A stretch of DNA of 64,000 nt from Margaritifera margaritifera (Eukaryota; Mollusca; Bivalvia; Unionida; Margaritiferidae): NCBI GenBank assembly GCA_029931535.1, contig JAQPZY010001334.1:2104748-2168747 (forward strand). Reading direction: 5' to 3'. The translations under genes and the position numbers were made by a program. The notes beneath the pieces are model-generated. The model made no database searches and was not told the DNA's origin. It worked only from the letters and a program-made list of their open reading frames with translations. Below, one piece after another: positions 45,472-57,340 of the stretch (within the stretch, counting starts at the first letter, position 1; each line of letters opens with the position of its first letter).

Positions 45472-46558
45472 TACATCCCCTGGATCAGGTACCAGGTTGG
45501 AGGCACGGTGTGGGGGGGGGGGGGGGGGGGGGGGATTTTGCCATGGCTCATCTCTCCACAATCAGTTAACTCATTCCTCAACAGCTACCTCCCTTAACCA
45601 ACAAAAACTGTGTCCACATCTATGGCTGCTCAAGAGAGGCTTTACTAGAATAACAGGTTATCCTCGCTTTCTTGTTTACTCACCTTCCTGTTAATATTTT
45701 ATTAGCTTGTATTGTAGAAATATAGAGGTCAATGTCCCTCTTCTTGCGACATTTCATACTTCTTTAAAGTTTGCAGGTAACTGGATAATTGATATATTTG
45801 CTAAAAGTCTTGAACATAACTTCATATTTGATCGGTATGATCGGTATGCTTAAAAATGATCAGATTGATCTGCAGCAAAGAAATCTGTTTTTATCAGTTA
45901 CTAGTCCTCCTAACCATCCTCCCCCGACCCCAGATCCTGCTGCTTTTCGTAGAAAGCAGCGGATATTAAATTGGACGTGTCTTTCCTTAAGTCCGTCCAT
46001 CCAACTTTCGTTTCCATGTAATAATGTTCTTAATTATTATTGAATTTCAACCAAATTTGGCATGCAGCTTGATATTGATGAGACCGTGACTATGTTATAT
46101 TATCAACTTTCTTCATAATCGTCTAGCGGAGTTGTACCTCACATTGTCAGACCCATCCACTTCCGTTTCCGTACAAAAGCTCCCTTAATTATTAGTAGAT
46201 TTCAAGCAAATTTGGCATGCAGCTTGATTTTTAAGCCTTTTTCTGAGTTCGAATTGTCAGCGTTCTGTGTAGTCGTTTACTTAGAGTTATTGTCGCCGGA
46301 CTATCAGACCTTGGAACTTTCTTGTCCACTTAAAAACTCCCTTAAATATTATTGGATTTCAACCAAATTTGTTTTGTCGATTTGATGTTGATGATTCCTT
46401 GGCCGGGATCGATTGTCAGACTTCTAAATGATCGTTTAGTAGTGTTGTAGACCCTGAAGACCCTAATTGTGACTCCCCACTCCCACTTTTTTCCGCCCAA
46501 TAAATCCCTTGATTATTATTTGATTTCAAGCAAATTTGGTATGCTGATTGCTTGGTGA
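45472..46558 (+). repeat. repeated segment copy II, left part (leader and array A)
   Basis: The leader (45472-45960) matches 37373-37990, and array A monomers run from about 46000 to 46558. A G-run of about 22 bases lies at 45513-45534. The segment is split by the LTR retrotransposon at 46563; monomer sequence resumes at 52682. Confidence 0.85.
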
Positions 46559-46562
46559 TAAG
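46559..46562. repeat. LTR element target site duplication (left), TAAG
   Basis: TAAG precedes the TG of the left LTR; the same four bases follow the CA of the right LTR at 52682-52685. The array monomer at 38600-38612 (TTGTGATGAATCCTTGG) shows what the uninterrupted target looked like. Confidence 0.8.
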
Positions 46563-47452
46563 TGTTACGACTCTCATGGTCTAAGAAAAATTGTAACAGA
46601 AAGAAAAGTGAAACCAACAAAATCAAGGTTAAAAAATAAAATCAACAAGCAATTTATTTTACTAGATAATTAAAATGAAATAATCAAAAAGTCACTTACA
46701 GTAATGTGATTTTGAAATCCAAATAATCCAATTAAGAATGATTGTTACTCAAATTCACAATGTCCTAAAATATAGAAATGGTTTCCAATAATTCACAGGC
46801 TGCGTCCTTAGAATGTTATGGATGATGGCTAATGGTCTCCCAAAGTCGATTGATGTACTTAGAAATCATGGATGTGCTATGTGATGTCTAGCGCAATGGA
46901 AGTATTCCAAAATCTCTGAATAAGTTACACGATAAATTCTCAAAAATTTGATCAATTAGAAAATCCGCCATAATCTCCAAAATAGTTTTATTTGAGCACT
47001 GTTATAATCCAATGAATATTTTAAAATAATTCCTCTCCTTTAGAATTTGGTAATGAATTTTCACAATCTGTAAATAGCTCTTTACAAGGACTGATGGTAA
47101 TGTCAAAAAACTGTATAAAAAATTGTCCACCATAACATGGTAATATAATAAAGATTGGGTTCACATGACAGAATGTTCTAGAAATATGAAGTCATCTTAA
47201 AAATTGTACATTCGCCCACGAATACTGTAAACAAAATTCATACCTTGACCTTCAAAATATGTGATGGGGAGAAAAACATATTGAATTTTCCAAAACAACG
47301 TAATTTCAAGGACCCAACTAGTTAAACATGTTTTTCCTTTCCCTGATCATACATTAAGATTTAAGCAAATATTAAAGTGAAGAAACATTTTTATAAAACT
47401 TTCCTAACATATTTATAATATCTTTCATAAAATCAACGATCATTACATAACA
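46563..47452 (-). mobile_element. 3' LTR of Gmr1-like Gypsy element (left LTR, 890 bp)
   Basis: Plus-strand ends are TGTTACGACTC..CATTACATAACA. It aligns along its whole length with the right LTR at 51925-52681 but is ~130 bp longer, nearly all of it scattered 1-3 base additions. As the coding strand is minus, this is the 3' LTR. Confidence 0.9.
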
Positions 47453-47460
47453 CTCCCCTC
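47453..47460 (-). other. polypurine tract
   Basis: GAGGGGAG on the minus strand directly abuts the TG of the 3' LTR, the position where plus-strand DNA synthesis is primed in LTR retroelements. Confidence 0.7.
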
Positions 47461-47639
47461 ATTAAAAGACACCCGCCCGTCAAAGAAACCCCCGATTTAT
47501 ATAATAGAAGTCCTTTCTTTTGAATATACATCTAAGACTACCAATAACCCAAAATTACATAAGGAACATTGTTTTATGATACATGGACTTAATTATACCA
47601 ATCAAGCATCCATATTACCAATTTCTAGTCACGTGAGAG

Positions 47640-49140
47640 TGCATCTAGCCAATCACCCATTGTTCATTTTAATTCCCCCATCATGATGTTTGACCGCTGT
47701 CAATGTTAGAGCCCTCCTGCCACATATCAAAACTCCATCTCCCACACAACTCTCCGATTTTTAAGCTTTCATTTTGTTGATGAAAGTAAGCCGGGATTTG
47801 TGATCCAACTGTCACACAATTTAATTGGAGAAAGAGCTGAGGTCTCATCATTACCCCACTTCAAAACCCCCATGCTGTAAAGCTAATATCAAAGCCCCAA
47901 ACATTCCTTCTCAAATGTAGGCTTCACCAATAATTTTATTTCTGGTTGGCTTAGTGTCCGAGTTTTTTAGAAAAGATAAACACACCATGGGTGATCCACT
48001 ACCAACATTTTGTCTTCCTATATCAGTAATCAATAACTCCCCCCAAAACCCCTGACCAATCAAACCTTGCAGGGGGGGGGGAGCGGGGGGAACAGATAAT
48101 CCAAATGATTGGCTGAAAATTTGGTGCCTGAATAAGATACTGGTGCATTCTTAAGCATGGGCCTTTCTTTACCACTTGTCAATAGATAATCCGGGTACAC
48201 ATTGTCAGACCAATTAACCAATTTGGCATTTCCTTTTAACATCATATAAAACCTTTGTCCCAAGTGTTCATTCAGGCGAATTTTGGAAATAAATTGGAAC
48301 AAAATTATCCGTATAATATCCAGCCTATACCTAGAAATCGCCATCAGTTGCTTTTTTTACAAATTGGAACTTGAAATTCAGAGATAGCTTTGACCTTAGC
48401 TTCTAATAGGTTTAAACTTTGACCTTGGTCCCCACAATATGTCCTAAATAAATGTGACCACAAGCATGGCAAAACTCACTTTTGCTCAAATTAATTTGTC
48501 AGATTCGCAATCGCTGAGTCGATCCAAGGAATTTTCGAATGGTGGGCTTTCCAAATGATCTTCCCAGGTTGTTTTTGGTATGTAGATAATGAACGTCATC
48601 GATATAAGCGATCACAATTATACAAAGACCAAATGTTATCATGTTCATCAGACGTATGAAGACGTTCTAGGCAGGCGAATTTTTCTCATTCCAAACGGTC
48701 ATGACTTTAATATTGATAAAGTCCCATCTGGAGTTGCTAAATGCTGACATTTCCTTTTGCCCTTTCCGTCAGTGGAATTTGCCAGAATCCTTTTAAAACA
48801 TATTCCGCATTTCCAATTTTATCAAATGCAATCGTCCATTTTGGGATTGGGAAATGGAATCAGTTTTGGTGGACACTGTTGACTTTTCTATAGTCAGTAC
48901 ACCAACGGAATGTATTAGATCGGTCTTGGGACAAGAATACATGGTGGAACTCCAAGTTACTTTTACTTGGTTCTATGAAATCATTCTCCCGTAGAGATAC
49001 TGAATTTCTTTCTTCAGATAGTTCTGTTTGGAGAGGGATTCATCCTATAAGGTTGCTGTTTCACAGGCGCAGACTCTACAATGTCAACGTCATGATAAAT
49101 TTTACTTGGTTCGTGTTGGAACATCAGAGAGAACAAGTGC
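47640..49140 (-). pseudogene. Gypsy reverse transcriptase and RNase H region, many frame breaks
   Basis: Minus-strand fragments in order: PVKQ.PYRM-like start near 49060; SWSS and DYRKV-like region near 48930-48850; YIDD catalytic motif at 48606-48595; INLSKSEFCHACGHIYLGHIV at 48495-48435; MLKGNAKLV and MLKNAPV (48260-48150) as the RT-RNase H connection; FEKECLGL (about 47910), FINKMKA and a VKHHDG-like end near 47690. These are Ty3/Gypsy-type RT/RH. Frame changes occur every few tens of bases, mostly from extra single bases. The region lies 3' of the integrase on the coding strand, not 5' as in ordinary Gypsy. Confidence 0.8.
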
Positions 49141-49149
49141 TCATAGTAG

Positions 49150-50340
49150 TCATGTAATAGCTGTTTTTAGTTTCATTTCTTTCCTGTTGTTGTAGATGTG
49201 AAAGTTTCTGGTCTAGGTTGTTTAATATTTCTGAATTCCGAAGATTGGTTATACCAGAGTCACTATAGTCTGATCGTATTCCATCGTTGATATCTTCACT
49301 GTGTGGGACAGGTACAACTAAATTAACAGAATAATTAGCTGGGCTATCTCTGTCAAAATATTCCTTTAACATATTTATATGACAAAGTTGTTTCTGTTTC
49401 CGTCTCCCAGGAGTGTTAATGATATAATTTAAGTCATTTACTTTCTTTTCAACGGTATAAGGACCAAAATATTTAGCCTGAAGAGGATTCTGAGGTATGG
49501 GAAAGAGAGCCAGAACTTTGTCACCAGGTTTAAAACTCCTTTCCTGTGTATTTCTGTCATACCTTAATTTCATTTTTGACTGAGTAGTGTGAAGATTAGT
49601 TCTTGCTACTTCACAGGCCTTTGACAACTTGTATTTGAAAATCAAGAGACATAATCAAGAAGATTAATCTTCGAATCTTCATTTGAAAGAAGTTTCTCTT
49701 TCAATAATTTCAATGGTCCACGGGACAGTATGACCCAAAAACTAGTTCAAAGGGACTAAAACCCAACGACTCTTGAACTGATTCCCTAACAGCAAACAAA
49801 CAAACAACAAATGAACACCCTCATCCAATCCTTTTCTGTATCAAAGCAATAGTGATCGAATCATATTCTTCAAAGTTTGATGAAATCTTTCCAAAGCACC
49901 TTGACTTTCAGGGTGTTAGGCAGAAAATTTAACTGTTGGATGCCTAATTCATGCATAACTTGTTGGAAAAATTCCAGACATAAAATTTGACCCTTGATCC
50001 GACTGGACAGATTTGGGAAGGCCAACAAGTGTAAAAAACTTCACCAAAGCTTTCACAATAGTTTTAGTTTTATATTTCTCAGAGGAATTGCCTCTGGAAA
50101 TCTTGTAGATGCACACATGATGGTCAACAAGTATTGGTTGCCTGACTTGGTTTTTAGGTAAAGGACCAACACAGTCTACCATATTCTGCTAAATGGTTCA
50201 TTCAAATGCAGGAATAGGTTGCAGATGAGCCTTAGGTATCTTCTGATTGGGTTTTCCTACCAATTTGACAAGTGTGACAAGATCTGCAGTATTTAGAGAA
50301 ACATCACTTTTGAGTTGTCGGCCAATAAAAATGATTTCAA
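49150..50340 (-). pseudogene. Gypsy integrase region
   Basis: Minus strand: a zinc-binding CRSCHTCQ near 50290; VDCVGPLPK (first Asp, from 50180); VQSDQGSNF (second Asp, near 50000); HPESQGALERFHQTLK (Glu, near 49900); then an intact 173-residue frame (49645-49124). That frame contains FKPGDKVLALFPIP and KYFGPYTVEKKVND, a GPY/F-type C-terminal module, followed by HINMLKEYF. The catalytic triad is complete, but stops and shifts separate the first half from the second. The frame ends at 49124, just before the RT-like region. Confidence 0.88.
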
Positions 50341-50929
50341 GATCTTGTGATAAGTCTTACGACTCCTAAATGACCAGCTAAAGGAGTTTCATGGGCTAAA
50401 TTAAGAACTTTCCTGGTCGATATGATCTTAGGAACAACAATTTTGATAGCTCACTGACCACTCGTCACCAGCGGGTACATCAGGTGCGTCTCCATTTTCT
50501 CATAAGGACCCCCATTTTTCACAAAGTAACACACATGGAAACTTGTGTGGCTTCAGTTTCACTAATAGCCTCTGAAACAAACAAGATATCTAGGGATCTT
50601 GCTCCTGTTCAACGACAAGAGATTGTCGTTTGTCATCCTGAATAGAACCAAAGAGAATGAGTTGCCAAAGAGGATCACTGTGATCAATACCGGTTGATTG
50701 ATCAATACCTGAGGAAAAAGTGACCTCAATCAAAAAGACTGACCAATACCATGTGGTCAGCTAAAGGAATAATATCCTGATCAACATCACTCTTAGACTC
50801 TCTCTTTGCCATAGCTCTAGTAACTGCCCAAGCAGGGTACAAATCAGGGATTTTCAGTTTCGACAGGATCAACTTTCTGATCCAAACAAGGCTTGTCAGT
50901 TACAAAGTGGATTAACCACAACCTTATCT

Positions 50930-51240
50930 CCAGCTAGGTCATTGCCTAGTAATAAATGAACACCCTCTATGGGTAAAGAAGTCACTGTCCCAACAGTCAT
51001 AGGTCCAGAAACTAAGTCTGATGCCAGATTTACACAATGGAGAGGAACATTTACAAAGCCGCACTCTACTTCCCTGAAACAAGAACACTTTCACTTGAAG
51101 AAGACTCTCAGACAAAGGCAAAGTACCTGATAATAAAACACTCTGAGAAGCTCCAGTGTCCCTTAATATTTTAATTGGGATAGGTTTGGCAGAATCACCA
51201 ATAAGTGATATAGAACCTTCTGACACGAATGGTTCATAAG
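50930..51240 (-). pseudogene. retroviral-type aspartic protease
   Basis: The minus-strand frame 51226-50939 contains PIKILRDTGASQSVLL with the DTG active site at 51160-51152. A shifted continuation contains GVHLLLGNDLAGDK, the protease C-terminal flap/GR-D region equivalent. It lies between gag and integrase. Confidence 0.85.
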
Positions 51241-51770
51241 CCTCTAAAATAGAATCAGACTGGGGTTTATTTGACCCAACAAATGTATTGCTTTTAATTT
51301 AATACAAGACCGTGACCTTGACCCTCGTAGAAATAAGAGCATTTGGAAAAAGCTCTGTCTTTCTCTGTTGCTTATTTTTCACTTGAAGCAATCAGAAATA
51401 ATGTGCCCTTTCGTTTACAATAAGTGCACGTAGGGAAGAGATAAGGATTTCTGATCAGTCTTATCAGATGTTTGATTCCTAACAGTTGTGCTGTTGTGAA
51501 ATTTGGAAGTACTCGATGAGATTGAAATGGTTTTTTACCAGAAAACTGCTGAGAGGACGACTTTATTACCAATGAATTTTGTGAGTCAAGGAATAATCAA
51601 CAGCCATTACGAGCAGCATTTTCCAAAGTTTCCACATCTGCTCGTCAAGATAGGTTTTAACATCACTATGGATGCACCTCTTGAACTCTTGAATTAACTT
51701 TCTCATGCACTCTATCCCCTCCTGGATAGGTTTTGAAATGAAATTCTGAACATTAGATGCCATTGTAAAT
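51241..51770 (-). pseudogene. gag region with CCHC zinc knuckle
   Basis: Frames 51763-51566 (start MASNVQNFISKPIQEGIE) and 51572-51372 belong to a gag-like protein. Near 51430-51381, CTYCKRKG continues after a one-base shift as HIISDC, giving a C-x2-C-x4-H-x4-C knuckle. This is the nucleocapsid module that binds the genomic RNA. Confidence 0.7.
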
Positions 51771-51901
51771 GCTTGTTGGTTTCACACACTAAAAATTCAT
51801 CTATTAAAAAACTTTGCGAAAGACAAAAAAAATCAGAGACAAAATCAATATGAATTTCAAAGATAAATTTTAATATCTCTAATATGCTTTAAAGAAATTC
51901 A

Positions 51902-51919
51902 ATCCCGGACGAGCCCCCA
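51902..51919 (-). other. primer binding site, tRNA-Pro
   Basis: The minus strand reads TGGGGGCTCGTCCGGGAT, five bases inside the 5' LTR. It is complementary to the 3' end of tRNA-Pro and is the classical primer site sequence known from gammaretroviruses. The match is full length, so the primer is assigned with confidence. Confidence 0.9.
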
Positions 51920-51924
51920 ATTTC

Positions 51925-52681
51925 TGTTACGACTCTATGGTCTAAGAAAAATGTAACAGAAAGAAAGTGAAAGCAACAAATCAAGTAAAAAATCAACAAG
52001 CAATTTATTACTAGATAATTAAAATGAAAAATCAAAAAGTCACTTACAGTAATGTGTTTTGAAATCCTAATAATCCAATAAGAATGATTGTTTTAAGTCA
52101 CAAGTCCTAAATATAGAATGTTCCAGAATTCACGGCTGTGTCCTTGAAATGTTATGATGTGCTAATGGTCTCCAAAGTCCTGATGTACTAGAAATCTTGA
52201 TGTGCTGAAGTCAAAATGAAGTATTCCAAAATCTCTGAATAAGTTCACATAAATTCCAAAATTGTCAATTAAAAATCCAAAAATCCAAAAGTTTATGAGC
52301 ACTGTTATAATCCAATGAATATTTAAAATAATTCCTCTCTTAGAATTTGGAATGAATTTTCACAACTGTAATAGCTCTTTACAAGACTGATGGTAATGTC
52401 AAAACTGAAAAAAAGTCCACCAAACATGGTATATATAAAGATTGGTCACATGACAGAATGTTCTAGAATATGAGTCATCTTAATGGAATTCTAACTGTAA
52501 ACAAAATTCAACCTTGACCTTCAAATTGAGAAAACATATTGATCAAAACAACGTAATTCAAGGACACTAGTTAAACATGTTTTTCCTGATAACATTAAGA
52601 TTTAAGCAAATATTTAAAGTGAAGAAACATTTATAATTTCCTAAAATATTTATAATATTATATAAACATCATACATAAACA
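51925..52681 (-). mobile_element. 5' LTR of Gmr1-like Gypsy element (right LTR, 757 bp)
   Basis: TGTTACGACTC..CATACATAAACA on the plus strand, followed by the duplication TAAG (52682-52685). It is shorter and cleaner than the left LTR. Being upstream of the primer site on the coding strand, it would carry the promoter. Confidence 0.92.
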
Positions 52682-54075
52682 TAAGTCCTTGGCCGAATTT
52701 GATTGTGAGCTTGATGCATCATCGTTTTTAGCAGAGGTATAGCCCCTGATTATCTGATCCACCCACTTTCATTTCCTCAAATCAACTTTTTGTGTGATTG
52801 GACTTGATTATTCGCTAAATTTGGTTAATCAGCTTGATATTGATAGAACAATGGTTGATTGGATGAGACTTAGGCTGAGTTCAGTTGTCAGCATTTTACG
52901 TCATGTAGCCTACAGTCCCTGACTGCCAGACCCATCCACTTTAATTTCTGCATAATGACTCCCTTTATTGGATTTTAATCAAATTAGAAGACAGTTTCAT
53001 ATTTATAAGACCTCTGCTGAGTTTGATTGTCAATGTTTTGCTTTGCTGTACATGTTCTGCTTTCAACGTCATCTAAAAGCGGAGTCATGGGTCTTGATTG
53101 TCAGACTCACTCGCTTTCCTTTTTGTGCAAGGACTCCCTTTATTCCTGTTGGATTTAAAATCGAATTTGGTAGGCAATTTAATGGTTGACAACACTTGGC
53201 TTAGTCTGGTCTTTCAGCGTGCGATGCGCATCATCATATAACGATGTTCTTATCCCTGATTGATGTACCCCCCCAAACCCACATTTGTTTGCACACAATA
53301 ATTCCTTAGTTATTATTAACAGAATATGGTACTTTGTCTGTCGTGCGTTGACCGTTCACAATTGTTATTTACAACACATCTTTTTAATAGCCGTTTGAAC
53401 AATTTGCACAAAATTGTAAATAGAGCATTCTGGCATAAAGGCCTTTACATTTGTTCAGTGAATGCTGTCCCGCTATCCAATGTGGCAAACGTTATTAAAA
53501 ATATTTTTTAAAAAACAATTTCTTCTCTGAGTTTGACCACATTTGACACAAACCAGCCTGGCATGAAGGTCTTTCATATTTGTTCAGCTGATGCCTATCC
53601 GCCATCAAATATGGCAAGCTGTAACTTAAAGTTGATAAACATTTAAATTACCTTGTCTCAAAAACTGCTGAATAGAATTTAACTGAATGTCGCAGAAAGC
53701 ATCCTGGCATAGAGGATTTCGATATTTGACAAATGATGCTGATTCACCATCAAACATAAAATCAAAAATATAAAAAACCTAAATAAACCACTTCTTCCAA
53801 ATACAGACAAACAGAACTTAAACAAGTTTGAAAGAATGCACCCTGGACTAGATCGCTTTCCAAATGTTTAGAAATGATGCAAAACAGCCATCAAATATGG
53901 CCACCATTACTGAAAAACAGACAAACCTTTAAGCGAAGTTTTCTCTAAAACCGCTTAACAGAATTTAACCAATTTTACTGAAAGCATCTGGCTGAAGGCT
54001 TTCAATTTAATGCCGATCCGCCATCAAATATGGCCGGCCTTACTAAGAAAAATCGTTAAATGGCTTCTTCTCAAC
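52682..54075 (+). repeat. repeated segment copy II, right part (arrays A and B)
   Basis: It continues the array A monomer broken at 46558 (AGTCCTTGGCCGAATTTGATTG..), runs to about 53300, then array B monomers (CCGCCATCAAATATGGC..) to about 54075. Order and content match copy I at 38590-39990. Confidence 0.85.
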
Positions 54076-54370
54076 AACTACTAACAAAACCGAGTTGACT
54101 TGTCGCCATAATTTTAAACAACCCCCCCCCCCAAAAAAAAAAAAAAAAAAAATACGAAGCCACTGGTAGCCAAAATTTAGCTACACAAAACCGAGGCCAA
54201 TGGTCGCCAAAATATACTAAAGAACAAACAAGGCCACTGTCGCCAAATGGTTACTTAAAAGGCTGAGGCTACTGGTCGTCACAATTTTACTAAAAACCCA
54301 TAAGGCACTGGTCGCCAAATTTTACCCCCCAAAAACCCCAAGGCCACTGTCGCCCTGGCCACTCTAAATA
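54076..54370. repeat. degenerate short tandem repeat
   Basis: AAGGCCACTGGTCGCCAAAA.TTTACTAAAAAACC-like units of about 45-60 bp recur five or six times, with a C13/A18 homopolymer near 54120-54151. Confidence 0.7.
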
Positions 54371-56540
54371 TCCTGGGCCACCCAACCTCTGACCTTCATG
54401 TGAGGTCACTGGACTATTAAATAAATACGACTGATATTGCTCCAGACCACCGACCTTTTTTATGGACAGGGCCGGTCCTCATGACTGGTGAGAGGAGCCC
54501 ACCCCGAGATGCAGTCCCGTCATGTCCCACACCGAACAATATAGGATAAAGAGCCAGCGCCCATCAATAGTAATATATGACAGAGTAGACTTAGATTTGA
54601 TAGGTAATACTTTCAATAATAATTATCATCATCATCGTCACCATCTTTTTCATCTTCATTAGAATCGTTGTCGTCGGCATTAGGATTACGTAATCTAATA
54701 CACCAGAAGGTATATACATGTACACTTAGTACTTCTATTTAAGTATGAATAAATTATGTATTTGATGTTCGTTAATTACACATATTTATATTCAACTACA
54801 TTTTCAGTACAACTTGATGATCTTGCTCATTTTACAAGGTCAATCTACAAGGATTCGACAAAAAAGAGATAGAATTTATGGTAAACAAAGGTCGATTTAA
54901 ACAACACATTGCTGACTCAGTATAAAAAGGAGATGTAGTAGAGTCAGCCATAGGAATGGCAACATTTGACATAAATCTGAAATCATTCATACTTTTGAAA
55001 GAATTGAAGAAACATTGCAAATTGTTGAAAATAAAAGTACATATTTTAAACTGTCATCCTGTTGGCTTTTTTATAATACCTAAAAGCAATATAACAAGTA
55101 TGTTCTCTGCATGTCTCTATTTCATTTTAGATGAATGACAAAGTACAGAATTTAAGACATATTTACTAAGATCCTGGAGGTCTATGTCTTTACCCAAATA
55201 CCAATGAATTGTAGCAAAAAATTAAACACAACGAAAATAAAATAACACACGCTGAATTGAAAGAATTTCTTTAACTGAACAATCTGCTTATAAATTACAC
55301 AAGCAAGCAAAAAATATAAAACTTACACAAGAGTGTATGTAAGTCGTTTGGATGAACAGTAGCAGGCCAAACTATGTTCACATGCAAACATAGGAAAAAA
55401 AAGAACAATGGATACAAATACGTTTTGACAGTGATATATATTCTTTTAAATATGCTGGGCTGAAAAGTTAAAACAAAAAAGGGAGATGACATACACGATG
55501 GTTTTAGATAAATCTGTGTAGAGTCAATATCTGGAAAGACACAGTTTGATGAAGGAAAAGTTTACAACAAAAAATTTAGGATTTGTTGGAAACAAAAGCA
55601 ATTGAATACGTTTCAACTTACATCGATAAAACCAAAAACACACAAAAAAAACAAAAAAACAAAAAAAACAACAAACAAAACAAAACAAAAAACAACAGCA
55701 AAAACAATTAATTAAAGAAACAAACAACACCTCTCCCCAACATATGTAGTAAGAAAGTTAAACAAAACTCTAAAGATTATAATGTGAAATATTTAAATAA
55801 AAAATAAAATGAAACCAGACACCGTTGACGTTTTACAAATTTTAATTGGGGGATACAATAACAGTTAGTAGGAATAAATAGAGTTGACTGGTTGAAGCAA
55901 GCAAGGAAGAAAACAGATAAAAGTATAACTTAACCTATTTAGTTGCTTTACAACAGATACATTGGGAATTCCTAAATTTAAAATCAATGAAACAGTCAGA
56001 ATTTCAAGATACTAAACGATGTTTGAAAACTGATGCCTGCCTAACATGACCCCAAAAATATATAAAATCAGGCAAGCAAATTTAAGCAATCCAGATATTT
56101 ACAAATTGGAAGACTTGAAGGGACTGGATGTCGAGAGCATGTTTTATAAACAAAAGTTGTCACAGTATGACGAGCAAGATAACAAATACAAAGCTGAAAA
56201 AGTTTGAATACTAAAAGAATGAACGGCAAAAAGTATTTACTGGCTAAATGAAAAGGGCAGAATTAACCTTTTAACAGTTAGGAGCCAGCTGAAAATAAAC
56301 CATGTGCCAAAGATACACCAATCGATCTTAAACGAATGAAGTTTTTGAAAATGAAGAGTTTGTAGGATGTGACAGATATAAAACATAACCCACAGAAAAG
56401 AAACAAAACAAAATAACAACAGCGCATTAGATAATGAAGAAGTTAAAACTTGTATGATTTATGACTTTGATTACAAAAGCTGACGAATCCGGTCCTAAAG
56501 TAACAGGATCTAGACCAAAATTAACATAATCTAGTTCTAA
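54371..56540. other. no recognised gene
   Basis: AT-rich DNA with an A-rich low-complexity tract (about 55628-55710). A short plus-strand stretch at 54840-55020 looks protein-like (GFDKKEIEFMVNKG) but is interrupted by a stop and not recognised. Confidence 0.4.
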
Positions 56541-56542
56541 GG

Positions 56543-57340
56543 TGTTACTACTCCAGGTCTTAAAATAATGTAACAGAAAGAAAGTGAAACCAGCAATGGA
56601 AGTAAATTCAACAAACAATTTATTTCAAGACAATCAAAGTGAAAATTCAAAAAAGACACTTACAATAACGTGAATTAAAGTCCAGATAATACAACAATTC
56701 CTAAGTGTCCTAATCACAAGTCCTAAATATAGAATATTCCGAATGAATTCAAGTAGCTTTGAATGCCTGATGTGCTAGTAGTCTTGAATGTTATGATGTG
56801 TCAGTAGTCTTGAATGTCCTGATATGTCTGAATAAATGTAATCCATAATATCTTTGAATGAAATTCACATAAATTCCAAAGTCAAGTATTAATCCAAAAT
56901 GAAAATGAGCACTTTTAGTAATTCCAATGAATATTTCAAATAAATAACATCCTCTCTCTGAATTTGCTCTTATTTTCACAACTGTAACATCTGATTATTG
57001 AAATAAATTCCTTAATAGACTGATCTTAATAATATGAAGTTGAGTATAAGAATGAAATCTTTTTTACCAAATCTGAATAAATATAAAGATAGGTAACCTG
57101 ACAAAAAATATTCTAGAATATGAGTAACTCTAATGGAAAATTACGGTGCGTACGTGACTTTTCTCACATCAAGATATGGAAAATTCCAATCTAAGTACTA
57201 AATTCTATGTAAACAAGAGTGACCTTGAACTCAAATGCAGTAAATATGTCATTTACAAAATGACCACTAAAGAGCAATTTACCTCATGGACATATATTAT
57301 AAATTCAATTTACATAGAAAAAGTAATGTAATTAATTGTA
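56543..57340 (-). mobile_element. solo LTR related to the 46563-52681 element
   Basis: It begins TGTTACTACTCCAGGTCTTA and follows the LTR through AATGTAACAGAAAGAAAGTG, CAACAAACAATTTATTTCAAGACAATCAAA, CACTTACAATAACGTG and GTCCTAAATATAGAATATTCC to at least 57260. It is clearly diverged, so from an older insertion. The right end is not well defined. No internal coding sequence lies on either side, consistent with LTR-LTR recombination. Confidence 0.75.

Noticed and set aside
54840..55140. Protein-like stretch GFDKKEIEFMVNKG..
   Set aside because: Interrupted by a stop and not attributable to any family I know.
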